Shown here one piece after another: positions 19,422-31,796 of a stretch of 64,000 bases of DNA. Where the stretch lies: contig NC_083601.1 of the NCBI RefSeq assembly GCF_029168945.1, positions 22,782,160 to 22,846,159 on the forward strand, read 5' to 3'. The notes beneath the pieces were generated by a model. It did not search any database. It was given only the letters and a program-made list of their open reading frames with translations, and was not told the origin of the DNA. Position numbers and translations under genes: made by a program. Source of the stretch: Cannabis sativa. Taxonomy: Eukaryota > Streptophyta > Magnoliopsida > Rosales > Cannabaceae. How positions within the stretch are numbered: position 1 is the stretch's first letter; every line of letters begins with the position of its first letter.

Positions 19422-21251
19422 GTAATAGCTTATGCTTCTCGGCAGTTAAAGGAGTACGAGCAGAGGTACCCTACTCACGACTTAGAACTCGCGGCAGTAG
19501 TATTTGCGCTAAAGATTTGGCGGCATTACTTATATGGCGAGAAATGTGAGATATACACTGATCATAAAAGTCTGAAATACTTCTTTACCCAGAGAGACCT
19601 GAATATGAGACAAAGACGCTGGCTAGAACTGGTGAAGGATTATGATTGTGAGATCCTTTATCACCCTGGTAAGGCCAACGTGGTTGCCGATGCCTTGAGT
19701 AGAAAGGGGCAGAGTCAGATAAATACTGTGAATCAAATCTCGCAGCAGTTAGCAAATGAGATGACCCGAGCTAAAATCGAGTTGGTTGTAGGGCAGTTGG
19801 CTAATATTACCCTGCAATCTACTCTTTTAGAGCGAATCAAAGAAGCACAATTGCAAGATCCAGAGTTAATGAAATCCCGAGATAGGGTTTTGGCTGGGAA
19901 GACTAGTGACTTTACAGTGGATGAAACAGGAATGTTACGATTTATGAATCGTGTTTGTGTGCCTATGGATGACGGTATTAAAAGAGAGATTATGACTGAG
20001 TCTCATACGACTCCTTACTCAGTTCATCCGGGGTCAACGAAGATGTATCAAGACCTCAAGGCCATGTTTTGGTGGCCAAGCATGAAGAATGACATCGCTG
20101 AGTTTGTTGCTAAGTGTCTTACCTGTCAGCAAGTGAAGGCTGAACATCAGAGGCCTGCAGGGTTGCTGCAGCCATTGAATATCCCAGAGTGGAAATGGGA
20201 AGACATTGCTATGGACTTTGTGGTAGGCTTGCCGAGAACCACGGGACAGTTCGACTCTGTATGGGTCATAGTGGACAGGTTTACAAAGTCAGCGCACTTT
20301 TTGCCTGTTCGAACGAACTTCTCCATTGATCAGTATGCTGAGTTATATGTTAGAGAAATTGTTCGTCTTCATGGTGTCCCAAAGTCCATTGTTTCGGATA
20401 GAGATCCGAAATTCACATCAAGATTTTGGGAGAGTCTACATCGAGCTATGGGAACTCAGTTAAAGTTTAGCACAGCATTTCATCCTCAGACGGATGGACA
20501 ATCCGAGAGGACTATTCAGATCTTAGAAGACATGCTACGGGCATGTGTGCTTGACTTTGAAGGATCATGGGTAAAGTACCTTCCCCTGATCGAGTTCTCG
20601 TACAACAACAGCTATCAGGCAACAATCAGGATGGCCCCTTATGAGGCTTTATATGGAAGAAAATGTAGATCACCTATTCACTGGGATGAGGTAGGTGAAA
20701 GAAAGTTCTTGGGTCCCGAGGCTGTTCAGAGAACAAGTGAGGCAGTTGATAAAATTAGAGCGCGAATGCTCGCGGCTCAGAGCAGACAGAAGAGTTATGC
20801 TGATCCAAAGCGACGGGATATTAATTTTCAGATCGGGGACATGGTGTTTCTCCGAATATCGCCGATGAAAGGCATCAAGCGCTTTGGTAAGAAAGGAAAA
20901 CTTAGCCCCAGGTTCATTGGACCTTTTGAAATCCTTGAGAGGATAGGGCAAGTAGCGTACAGGTTGGCTATGCCCCCAGCGCTGGCAGCTGTACATGATG
21001 TGTTCCATGTTTCGATGCTTCGAAAATATGTCTCAGATTCGTCCCATATCCTGAGTTATGAAGCATTAGAACTACAACCAGATTTATCATATGAGGAACA
21101 ACCGGTGCAAATACTTGACAGAAGGGAGAAAGTCTTGAGAAACAAGACAATTGCACTGGTGAAAGTGTTATGGAGGAACAGTAAAGTAGAAGAGGCAACC
21201 TGGGAACTCGAGACGGATATGCAGCAGAAATATCCAGAGTTGTTTAGGTAA
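19422..21251 (+). pseudogene. 3' pol fragment: RNase H, integrase, chromodomain-like tail (open frame)
   Basis: A continuous frame from the deletion junction to the TAA at 21249-21251, without a start of its own. It begins in RNase H ([21 protein letters not shown], then [10 protein letters not shown] and [15 protein letters not shown]). The integrase zinc-binding region follows ([14 protein letters not shown]). The DDE core has Asp in [10 protein letters not shown], Asp in VSDRDPKF and Glu in DGQSERTIQ. The C-terminal [15 protein letters not shown] is the chromodomain-like motif of chromoviruses. All catalytic residues are present, unlike in the second member. It has no reverse transcriptase, so it cannot act alone, but the integrase part is undamaged. 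The PPT and next LTR follow 35 bp after the stop. Confidence 0.85.
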
Positions 21252-21270
21252 ATTTCGGGACGAAATTTCT

Positions 21271-21286
21271 ATAAGGAAGGGGTAAT
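21271..21286 (+). other. polypurine tract, left member
   Basis: ATAAGGAAGGGGTAAT directly before TGTAATACCC. The palindromic AATTTCGGGACGAAATTT lies just upstream at about 21251-21268. The same pair precedes the right LTR at about 28645-28679. Confidence 0.75.
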
Positions 21287-23715
21287 TGTAATACCCTGGA
21301 ATTAAGGAAATGGATTAGCAAAGCCCTAACTAGTTAATTGAGTATTATTGTAGAATTATATTATATTATAATTTATTATATGCGAATTAATATGAGAAAT
21401 GACATGTTAAGACCCCGTTGGTGAGTTAGGGGCATTTTAGTAATTTTGACCCGAGAAGGGTAAAACTGTGAATTTAATTTATTTATGTGCTTATGAACTA
21501 TATTATTATATAGTATATCTGGCGTGTCTTTTTTTCAGGTGTGTTCTGACAAGTTGGCGCGGTATAGTCACAATCGGGTATTTCGGGCTGAACCGGGTTC
21601 GGGGCCGAAATATAATTTTGGGATAAATTATTGGCATTTTATTTATGTGTGAATAATCTGAAATTATTTAAATATGTGTTATATATGAAATGAATTCAAT
21701 GCCCTTGATTGTTTGAGTATGTGAGAAATGGCCCTAGGGGCAAAATGGTAAATTGTATTTTTGGATTTATTTTCAACTAAAGGCATTATTTGTAAAAAAA
21801 TGAAATTCATTTTCTGCATTTACCTTAACCCTAAAACAGCCCCCTTCCCTCTCTCTCTCTCTATCTCTCTTTGTATTTGGTTGAAAAATTGGTGATTTGC
21901 TTGGTATTCAAGCTTGAAATTGAAGAATTGTTTGAGGAGTTGTGGCTTGATCATTGCATTGAAGCTTGAGGTAGTTTTTCTATTGCTGAAATTTAATGAA
22001 TTTGCTGCTGTGATTTTATGGTTGAAAAGCATGAAATAGGTTGGGATGGTCTTGAGATGCATGTTGGTGTTTTCTTGTTGGTTTGAGCATGTTTGTACTT
22101 GGATCTTTTGAATTGATGTTGGGTTAGGTTTAGACAGAATTTAAAAGGAATTTTATTGTGTTTTTATTCTGTTATTGAACTTTGAAATTAATTGTTCAAG
22201 TTCAAGTTCTTGAGCTTGAAGTTCTTGGTGATTTTGCTTAAGTTGGAGCTTTGAAGTTTATGATGTTTAATCTGAATTTTTGGGGTTTTTACCATTGGAT
22301 TTTTAATGCATGAATTGTGTTTTAAGCTTTTGATTTAATTACTGGAAAATCTATTTAATGGATTTAAGTTTTGGTTGTGAATTGAGTTGAAATGGATGAG
22401 TTTTTGGGGCTGAAATTCATTGTTGAAGGCTGATTTTTAGTTGCTGGTTTTTGGTGTTGTTGGAGAGTGAATTAGGTGTAATTCCTCTCTAATTACTTGG
22501 TTTGTGTTAGGTGAAAGTTTGGTATGATTGTGGGTTGATATAGCATGAAAATTGGTGTTTTTGGATGCATTTTCGTGGCTGGAAACTGGGTTTCCTGGGT
22601 TTTTAAACCCAGTAGCCGCGGCCATTTTTGGCAGCTTATTGTATTTTTTTCGGGTTTTTGTTTTGGTCATAACTTTTGACTCGGGACTCCGTTTTGGACG
22701 TTCTTTATATCGTTGGAAAGCTCGTTCCGAGCTCTATCTGAATATCTGGAATTTAAATGCCCAGTTTTTAATTTGTGGAAATAGATTTTGGGATTAACCC
22801 TATACTTGTGTATCCCGAAATTGTGACTAGGATTACCGGTACTTGGTCAGGAGCACCCGGGGATTTGGAATCTCCATATTTGTGGGACATCAGGTAAGAC
22901 AGTAGTTAGCACGTAGAGATATGCGCAATGGCGCTTATATGGAATGTGATTTATATGAGAAACTAGAAACCGGGATTAGAGTTATTACTCTAAAGTGAGC
23001 GGTTTATTGGCTTAGGGTTATTACCCAAGTGAATTGTTAATATGTAATTGTTATGCCATGATGTATATAGCTGTATATTGAAGTAAAGGGTTATGTGTTC
23101 AAGGCATAATCAGGTTGGACTCGGTAACTAGAACCGAGATGAACTGTTCTAAGGCCTTATTGTAATTAGACGTGTGAGCGTAACACGTAGGTCTATGCCA
23201 CATAGACATAAATAGGCGTGTGAGCGTAACACGCAGGTCTGTGTCATACAGACAAATATGAAATGGCATTATTATTATTTATGTGATGAGTTATATATGA
23301 TTAACGATATATCTTACTGTCTTGCTGGGCTTGGCTCACGGGTGCTCTACTGTGCAGGAAAGGGTAAATCTATCTCTGATCAGCCATGAGTATGGGAGTT
23401 GGGCGATGTATGTACATGTTCGGGCCACACTAGACCAAGCGGGTTAGGGTCTACCTGCGTTGAAACTTTTGTAACTCTATTTTTGCCGCTTAGGTCGGCT
23501 AAGGAGAAAAGACTTGTAATATTTTGTAAAATGATTTTTTTGGGATCCCGAAACATGTAACTTTTGTTTGTAAGGTTAAAATTATTACAAGTTTATTTTC
23601 ATTCCGTTTTCGTTTAAAGTTTTAATTTCCGCGCTTATTTTAAAACCAATCCCGTTTAGGGGATTAGGGTTTCTTAATCATATTGGGTAGCGTGCCTAAA
23701 TCTTAGGGCGTTACA
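21287..23715 (+). repeat. middle LTR of the array
   Basis: 2429 bp, TGTAATACCC...GGGCGTTACA. It is nearly identical to 28680-31105; reading through, I count roughly a dozen differences, mainly near 22005, 22615, 22695 and 22820-22860. It contains a CT-rich microsatellite (about 21849-21870) and two copies of a dyad repeat at 23169-23253. Confidence 0.9.
23169..23253. repeat. two tandem dyad units in the LTR
   Basis: Each unit has CGTGTGAGCGTAACACG, a hairpin with CGTGT/ACACG arms, followed by GGTCT(A/G)TG and a match to its own complement (CATAGAC or CATACAGAC). Unit starts are about 23169 and 23215. The same pair occurs in the right LTR at about 30559-30643. Confidence 0.65.
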
Positions 23716-23718
23716 GTT

Positions 23719-23730
23719 TGGTATCAGAGC
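23719..23730 (+). other. primer-binding site, initiator tRNA-Met
   Basis: TGGTATCAGAGC, the standard iMet PBS of plant LTR retrotransposons, three bases after the end of the middle LTR. Confidence 0.9.
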
Positions 23731-24050
23731 GCCAAGGTTTTTAAATTTCCTGTAGACCGGTCGAACATGTACAATCATCGTCAGAGATAAGCTCGACTCA
23801 TGGTGCAGTAAGTGTTGAGAGTAAATACTTTACTGCTTATTTGATCAATTATTTACCGCTTTCCATTTTAGGCAGTATGTAAGCATCTAGAGTATTTATG
23901 TGATATATGATGCCATGCTTAAAATGCTATATGTTAAGTGTTTAATTATATGAAGTAAATAGTTGAGTTAGGGTTTAAGGTAATAAGTGCATAAGTGTGG
24001 TATTGGTGCTTAACTCGCTGGGGTTGTTGGTTACAGGGGTACTTGTTAAA

Positions 24051-27000
24051 ATGGACCCTCCACAATCATCTAGACCACAGGACGAGCAAGTAGAGCATGG
24101 TGTAGACCAAACCAATCCACCGGCACCGCCTGCACCTCCGCAGAATCCGGGGGATAATGCGGGGGTTGGCAATGCTAATCCTCCTGCTGACTGGCAGCAG
24201 ATGTTCCATGAAATGCGAGGTATCATACTTCGTCAAGAGGAAGAGTTGCGTCGATTAAGGCAACCGGCACCGGCTGCCCCTGTTGAGCAAGTGTTACCAC
24301 CAGTGCCTGTGCCAGTGGTGGGTAACCAGGGGTTTATGATGCCGCATAGAGATTCCGTGTTTGAGCGGTTTGTGAAGCTGCAACCTCCTACTTTTCTGGG
24401 AGGTACTGACATAATTAAAGCTGAGCAATGGATGAGTACAATCACCCGTATCCTTGATAATATGGGAGTGACGGGAACAGAGAGAGTGAATTGTGCAGCT
24501 TTCATGTTACAAGATCATGCCCGCGTCTGGTGGGATATTGTGGGACAGACTCGTGATGTCAATGTAATGACTTGGGATGAGTTTAAGAATTTGTTTGAAG
24601 AAAAATTTTATAACATCGCTGTGAGGACTTCACACATGGAAGACTTTGTGAAATTAACTCAGGGGAAGATGTCTGTGGCCGAATACACTCTAGAGTTTGA
24701 TCGGCTGTCCAAGTTTGCTGGTGATCTGGTGCCCACAGATTTCACCAGGAAACAGAAATATGTGAGAGGACTGAATGCCACAATCAGTCGGGACTTGAAG
24801 ATTACCACTACTCATGACACTTTGTACAAGAAAGTGGTAGAGCTAGCCTTAATTGCTGAGGAGGCTGAGCATCAGGTAATAAAGGAGCAGACTGCAAAGG
24901 ATGTTGTCACGGCATCGAACCCTGCTGCTAGTGGTAATATCAGTAAAGGGACCGACAGTGGTAACACTGATCACAAACGAAAGGTTGATGCTTCCGGAAC
25001 ATCAGGGGGTAACAGGAAGTTTCGGGGAAAACAGAGGTGGCCGCCAGGGTCGCGGATCTTCATTCCGATCTTATCCTGAGTGTCCAAAATGCAAGAAACA
25101 CCATCAGGGTGAATGTCGGGCCAAGACTTGTTTCCAGTGTGGCATGGTGGGCCACTTCATCAGAGATTGTCCTCAGACTAAGAAAGAGGAGCCTAAGAAG
25201 AATGTTACTCAGAACCCGGGACGACTTTTTACCATGACTCAGGCTGATGCTGATGCTAGTCCGTCAGTGGTGACAGGTCAGTTGTCTATAAATGGTTGTT
25301 CTTATACTGTATTGTTTGATTCGGGAGCTACCCACTCTTATGTGTCAAGTAGAGTAATTGAAAATTTTGATAAACCATGTGATATTTATGCTTCGGGGTT
25401 TGGTACCCTTTTACCTTCGGGAGACCTTATAGTATCCACTAGGTGGATTCGGTCCTTGTCCTTCTGGATTGACGGTTGTGAATTAACCGCCAATCTAATA
25501 GAATTGCAACTGTTGTCGATTTTGATATAATCCTGGGAATGGATTTTCTGTCTAAGTATGGGGCAACGATTGACTGCAAGCGGAAGATGGTGGTGTTTGA
25601 GCCTGATAGTGCCAACCCAACAGTGTTTGTGGGTAAAGTTCAGGGGGCACGCATACCAAGAATAACACTTTTGAAAGCTAAGGACCTGATGAGCAGAGGT
25701 TGTCTGGGATTCATAGTTACTGCAGTGGATACCAGCCAACCTGTGACATCTGGACCTGAGAGTACAAGATTGGTATGCGAGTTTCTTGACGTCTTTCCAG
25801 AAGATCTACCGGGATTGCCACCTACCCGGGAGATTGAATTTGTAATTGAGTTGGTTCCGGGAGCGGAACCAGTATCAAAGGCACCATATCGAATGGCTCC
25901 AGCAGAATTGAAAGAATTAAAGATACAAGTGCAAGAATTATTGAATCTGGGATTCATTAGGCCGAGCTACTCTCCTTGGGGTGCTCCAGTATTATTTGTG
26001 AAGGAGAAAGACGAGTCTCTGCAAATGTGTATTGATTACTGGGAGTTGAATAAGCTTACCATCAAGAACAAGTATCCTTTACCTCAGATTGATGATCTTT
26101 TTGATCAAATGAAGGGGAAGACGGTCTTCTCCAAGATCGATCTTCGCTCAGGCTATCATCCACTGAAAAATTCGAGAGGAAGATGTCCCAAAAACTGCAT
26201 TCCGTACTCGGTATGGACATTATGAGTTTCTTGTGATGTCTTTTGGACTCACCAATGCCCCGGCGGCATTCATGGATCTTATAAATCAGGTGTTCAAGGA
26301 TTATCTGGACAGGTGTGTGATCGTGTTTATCGATGACATCTTAATTCTGAATTAGAAGAGGAACATGAGTTGCATCTTAGATTAGTATTGCAACGGTTAT
26401 GAGACCACAAGCTGTATGCAAAATTCAAAAAGTATGAATTCTAGTTATCTCGTGTCTCTTTCTTGGGGAACATAGTAGATAAAGGTGGGATCATGGTGGA
26501 CCCGGCCAAGAATGAAGCTGTTCGGGATTGGCCAATACCAAAATCGGCTACTGAGGTCAGAAGCTTTTTGGGCTTAGCTGGGTATTATCGTCGATTTGTT
26601 GAGGGTTTCTCAAAGATCGCTGTACCCTTAACGGAGTTGACTCGAAAGAATTTGAAGTTTGTTTGGACTGATCGGTGTGAGAAAAGTTTTATGGAGTTAA
26701 AGCAGCGATTGATTACCGCTCTAGTGTTAACTCTTCCTTTAAATAAGGAAAAGTTTGTAGTTTATTGTGATGCCTCGAGACAAGGTCTCGGCTGTGTTCT
26801 TATGCAAGGCTGAAAGGTAATAGCCTATGCTTCTCGATAGTTAAAGGAGTACAAGCAGAGGTACCCTACTCATGACTTAGAACTCGCAGTAGTAGTATAT
26901 GCGCTAAAGATTTGGCGGCATTACTTATATGGTAAGAAATGTGAGATATACACTGATCATAAAAGTATGAAATACTTCTTCACCCAGAGAGACCTAAACA

Positions 27001-28644
27001 TGAGACGGAGACGCTGGCTAGAGCTGAGGAAGGATTATGATTGTGAAATCCTTTATCACCCTGGTAAGGCCAATGTAGTTGCCGATGCCTTGAGTAGAAA
27101 GGGGCAAAGTCAGGTAAATATTGTGAAACAAATCTCGCAGCAGTTAGCAAATGAGATGACCCGAGCTAAAATCGAGTTGGTTGTAGGGCAGTTGGCTAAT
27201 ATTACCCTGCAATCTACTCTTTTAGAGCGAATCAGAGAAGCATAGTTGCAAGATCCAGAATTAGTGAAATCTCGAGATAGGGTTTCGGCTGGGAGGACTA
27301 GTGACTTTACAGTGGATGAAACGGGAATGTTACGATTTATGAATCGTGTTTGTGTGCCTATGGATAATGCTATTAAAAGAGAGATTATGAATGAGTGTCA
27401 TACGACTCCTTACTTAGTTCATCCGGGGTCAACGAAGATGTATCAAGACCTCAAGGCCATGTTTTGGTGGCCAAGCATGAAGAATGACATCGCTAAGTTT
27501 GTTGCTAAGTGTCTTACCTGTCAGCAAGTGAAGGCTGAACATCAGAGGCTGCGGGGTTGCTGCAGCCATTGAATATCCCAGAGTGGAAATGGGAAGACAT
27601 TGCTATGGACTTTGTGGTAGGCTTGCCGAGAACCACGGGACAGTTCGACTCTGTATGGGTCATAGTGGACAGGTTTACAAAGTCAGCGCACTTTTTGCCT
27701 GTTCGAACGAACTTCTCCATTGATCGATATCGAGTTATATGTTAGAGAAATTGTTCGTCTTCATGGTGTCCCAAAGTCCATTGTTTCGGATAGAGATCCG
27801 AAATTCACATCAAGATTTTGGGAGAGTCTACATCGAGCTATGGGAACTCAGTTAAAGTTTAGCACAGCATTTCATCCTCAGATGGATGGACAATCCGAGA
27901 GGACTATTCAGATCTTAGAAGACATGCTACGGGCATGTGTGCTTGACTTTGAAGGATCATGGGTAAAGTACCTTCCCCTGATCGAGTTCTCGTACAACAA
28001 CAGCCATCAGGCAACAATCAGGATGGCCCCTTATGAGGCTTTATATGGAAGAAAATGTAGATCACCTATTCACTGGGATGAGGTAGGTGAAAGAAAGTTC
28101 TTGGGTCCCGAGGCTGTTCAGAGAACAAGTGAGGCAGTTGATAAAATTAGAGCGCGAATGCTCGCGGCTCAGAGCAGACAAAAGAGTTATGCTGATCCAA
28201 AGCGACGGGATATTAATTTTCGGATCGGGGGACATGGTGTTTCTCCGAATATCGCCAGTGAAAGGCATCAAGCGCTTTGGTAAGAAAGGAAAACTTAGCC
28301 CCAGGTTCATTGGACCTTTTGAAATCCTTGAGAGGATAGGGCAAGTAGCGTACAGGTTGGCTATGCCCCCAGCGCTGGCAGCTGTACATGATGTGTTCCA
28401 TGTTTCGATGCTTCGAAAATATGTCTCAGATTCGTCCCATATCCTGAGTTATGAAGCATTAGAACTACAACCAGATTTATCATATGAGGAACAACCGGTG
28501 CAAATACTTGACAAAAGGGAGAAAGTCTTGAGAAACAAGACAATTGCACTGGTGAAAGTGTTATGGAGGAACAGTAAAGTAGAAGAGGCAACCTGGGAAC
28601 TCGAGACGGATATGCAGCAGAAATATCCAGAGTTGTTTATGTAA
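24051..28644 (+). pseudogene. gag-pol polyprotein of the Tekay/Del-like element (multiply broken)
   Basis: Starts at ATG 24051 (MDPPQSSRP), after a leader. In order: gag domain (FERFVKLQPPTFLGG, TWDEFKNLFEEKFYN), CCHC zinc knuckle CFQCGMVGHFIRDC (about 25131-25172), protease with catalytic VLFDSGATHSYVS (about 25310), reverse transcriptase with FIDDIL (about 26328-26345), RNase H, integrase and chromodomain-like tail. Frameshifts lie near 25036, 25510, 26160, 27548, 27725 and 28228. In-frame stops follow the RT catalytic motif (about 26353) and occur near 26811, 26840 and 27243. One conserved Arg in the RT reads Trp ([10 protein letters not shown]). The decay sits oddly with the near identity of the flanking LTRs. 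Compared with 19421-21286, the region 26815-27430 is clearly diverged, but 27560-28679 is nearly identical. Confidence 0.85.
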
Positions 28645-28679
28645 ATTTCGGGACGAAATTTCTATAAGGAAGGGGTAAT

Positions 28680-31105
28680 TGTAATACCCTGGAATTAAGG
28701 AAATGGATTAGCAAAGCCCTAACTAGTTAATTGAGTATTATTGTAGAATTATATTATATTATAATTTATTATATGCGAATTAATATGAGAAATGACATGT
28801 TAAGACCCCGTTGGTGAGTTAGGGGCATTTTAGTAATTTTGACCCGAGAAGGGTAAAACTGTGAATTTAATTTATTTATGTGCTTATGAACTATATTATT
28901 ATATAGTATATCTGGCGTGTCTTTTTTTCAGGTGTGTTCTGACAAGTTGGCGCGGTATAGTCACAATCGGGTATTTCGGGCTGAACCGGGTTCGGGGCCG
29001 AAATATAATTTTGGGATAAATTATTGGCATTTTATTTATGTGTGAATAATCTGAAATTATTTAAATATGTGTTATATATGAAATGAATTCAATGCCCTTG
29101 ATTGTTTGAGTATGTGAGAAATGGCCCTAGGGGCAAAATGGTAAATTGTATTTTTGGATTTATTTTCAACTAAAGGCATTATTTGTAAAAAAATGAAATT
29201 CATTTTCTGCATTTACCTTAACCCTAAAACAGCCCCCTTCCCTCTCTCTCTCTCTATCTCTCTTTGTATTTGGTTGAAAAATTGGTGATTTGCTTGGTAT
29301 TCAAGCTTGAAATTGAAGAATTGTTTGAGGAGTTGTGGCTTGATCATTGCATTGAAGCTTGAGGTAGTTTTTCTATTGCTGAAATTTAATGAATTTCTTC
29401 TGTGATTTTATGGTTGAAAAGCATGAAATAGGTTGGGATGGTCTTGAGATGCATGTTGGTGTTTTCTTGTTGGTTTGAGCATGTTTGTACTTGGATCTTT
29501 TGAATTGATGTTGGGTTAGGTTTAGACAGAATTTAAAAGGAATTTTATTGTGTTTTTATTCTGTTATTGAACTTTGAAATTAATTGTTCAAGTTCAAGTT
29601 CTTGAGCTTGAAGTTCTTGGTGATTTTGCTTAAGTTGGAGCTTTGAAGTTTATGATGTTTAATCTGAATTTTTGGGGTTTTTACCATTGGATTTTTAATG
29701 CATGAATTGTGTTTTAAGCTTTTGATTTAATTACTGGAAAATCTATTTAATGGATTTAAGTTTTGGTTGTGAATTGAGTTGAAATGGATGAGTTTTTGGG
29801 GCTGAAATTCATTGTTGAAGGCTGATTTTTAGTTGCTGGTTTTTGGTGTTGTTGGAGAGTGAATTAGGTGTAATTCCTCTCTAATTACTTGGTTTGTGTT
29901 AGGTGAAAGTTTGGTATGATTGTGGGTTGATATAGCATGAAAATTGGTGTTTTTGGATGCATTTTCGTGGCTGGAAACTGGGTTTCCTGGGTTTTTAAAC
30001 CCAGTAGCCATGGCCATTTTTGGCAGCTTATTGTATTTTTTTCGGGTTTTTGTTTTGGTCATAACTTTTGACTCGGGACTCCGTTTGGGACGTTCTTTAT
30101 ATCGTTGGAAAGCTCGTTCCGAGCTCTATCTGAATATCTGGAATTTAAATGCCCAGTTTTTAATTTGTGGAAATAGATTTTGGGATTAACCCTATACTTG
30201 TGTATCCCGGAATTGTGACTAGGATTACGGCACTTGGTCGGAGCACCGGGGATTTGGAATCTCCATATTTGTGGGACATCAGGTAAGACAGTAGTTAGCA
30301 CGTAGAGATATGCGCAATGGCGCTTATATGGAATGTGATTTATATGAGAAACTAGAAACCGGGATTAGAGTTATTACTCTAAAGTGAGCGGTTTATTGGC
30401 TTAGGGTTATTACCCAAGTGAATTGTTAATATGTAATTGTTATGCCATGATGTATATAGCTGTATATTGAAGTAAAGGGTTATGTGTTCAAGGCATAATC
30501 AGGTTGGACTCGGTAACTAGAACCAAGATGAACTGTTCTAAGGCCTTATTGTAATTAGACGTGTGAGCGTAACACGTAGGTCTATGCCACATAGACATAA
30601 ATAGGCGTGTGAGCGTAACACGCAGGTCTGTGTCATACAGACAAATATGAAATGGCATTATTATTATTTATGTGATGAGTTATATATGATTAACGATATA
30701 TCTTACTGTCTTGCTGGGCTTGGCTCACGGGTGCTCTACTGTGCAGGAAAGGGTAAATCTATCTCTGATCAGCCATGAGTATGGGAGTTGGGCGATGTAT
30801 GTACATGTTCGGGCCACACTAGACCAAGCGGGTTAGGGTCTACCTGCGTTGAAACTTTTGTAACTCTATTTTTGCCGCTTAGGTCGGCTAGGGAGAAAAG
30901 ACTTGTAATATTTTGTAAAATGATTTTTTTTGGGATCCCGAAACATGTAACTTTTGTTTGTAAGGTTAAAATTATTACAAGTTTATTTTCATTCCGTTTT
31001 CGTTTAAAGTTTTAATTTCCGCGCTTATTTTAAAACCAATCCCGTTTAGGGGATTAGGGTTTCTTAATCATATTGGGTAGCGTGCCTAAATCTTAGGGCG
31101 TTACA
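28680..31105 (+). repeat. right LTR of the array
   Basis: 2426 bp, ends TGTAATACCC and GGGCGTTACA, followed by the TSD TTGGC at 31106-31110. Near identity with the middle LTR implies recent integration or recent homogenisation. Confidence 0.9.
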
Positions 31106-31684
31106 TTGGCGGTTGACAGAGATTACGATCGGAGGCCTAATCGGGGTGCTTCCTAATAATTCCCTCATTTCAAGAGGGTTTGGTGAAGGTGAAGTGTTTG
31201 TCCCCCTCCTCCCTTTCGTTGCCTTCCTACCTCTCCGAGGTTGAGAAGTTGGTGTTGCCTCAATTTCCTCCGCAGAGGTGACCATCACTGAGACGGTAAT
31301 GGGCAAGAAAATAGGAACAGAACCAATCAAGATACGCTCCCATTCCTGGATCATTACGGGGGAGCCAATCTTCGTTGGCCTCCCTTCGGTCTTGGCAACC
31401 TTTGTTGCAGACCTTTTCATTGCCCGGGCTTGCCTCTTTTTAAAGCCCTTTGCTGCCTTGCCTCTTAAGGCCTGTGCAGTCTTAGTGATGTTTTTCACAC
31501 TTTTCCCTCTGCCAGCCTTTTTAGCTGGTGTAGGTGTCTTCACATTCTTTATTGGTTCGGGCACCCTGCATGAAATGGGTGCTCGATCAATAGAGAATGC
31601 TGCCAAAAAGCGGCTCTTTTTCCCTCCTTGGGCAGAAGAGGTTGTTGGTAACTTGTGGAAGTAAACCGTGACTTGTGGTGCCAT
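31106..31684 (-). pseudogene. lysine-rich gag, copy 1, N-terminal part
   Basis: Minus-strand start MAPQVTVYFHKLPTTSSAQG at 31684. Residues about 50-100 are a strongly basic, alanine/lysine-rich segment (KKAGRGKSVKNITKTAQALR) resembling histone-H1-type tails, then IGSPVMIQEWERILIGSVPI and a second basic patch (PRRGRKATKGRRG). The reading frame is cut at 31106 by the three-LTR array and resumes at 19320. The basic N-terminus could bind nucleic acid during particle assembly; this is inference from composition only. Confidence 0.8.
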
Positions 31685-31796
31685 TTTTTCCTGAAAACAG
31701 TAAACATGATTAGCACCATAAAGTTAAAGTTGAATAATAGTCATCATATTTGGAGATGAAAAGGAGAATGGGTCCCACTGGGCGTGCCAAAAATTA
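31685..31796 (-). other. gag leader with PBS-like sequence ending exactly at the LTR junction
   Basis: Nearly identical to 42982-43093. Minus-strand TGGCACGCCCAGTGGGACCC (31770-31789) occupies the PBS position. In the other copy the LTR begins at once with TG at 43094; here unrelated sequence starts at that point. Confidence 0.6.

Larger units (their letters stand above)
19321..31105 (+). mobile_element. three-LTR tandem array of a Tekay/Del-like Ty3/gypsy element
   Basis: Order: truncated LTR start (19321-19420), 3' part of pol (19422-21251), full LTR (21287-23715), PBS and full-length but broken gag-pol (23719-28644), full LTR (28680-31105). The outermost ends are TGTAATACCC and GGGCGTTACA, flanked by the single 5-bp duplication TTGGC, so the whole array occupies one integration site inside gag copy 1. 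Shared middle LTRs arise from unequal recombination between elements; the left member later lost most of its 5' LTR, gag, protease and reverse transcriptase. An iMet-type PBS, about 2.4-kb LTRs and a chromodomain-like integrase tail indicate a chromovirus of the Tekay/Del group. Confidence 0.9.
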
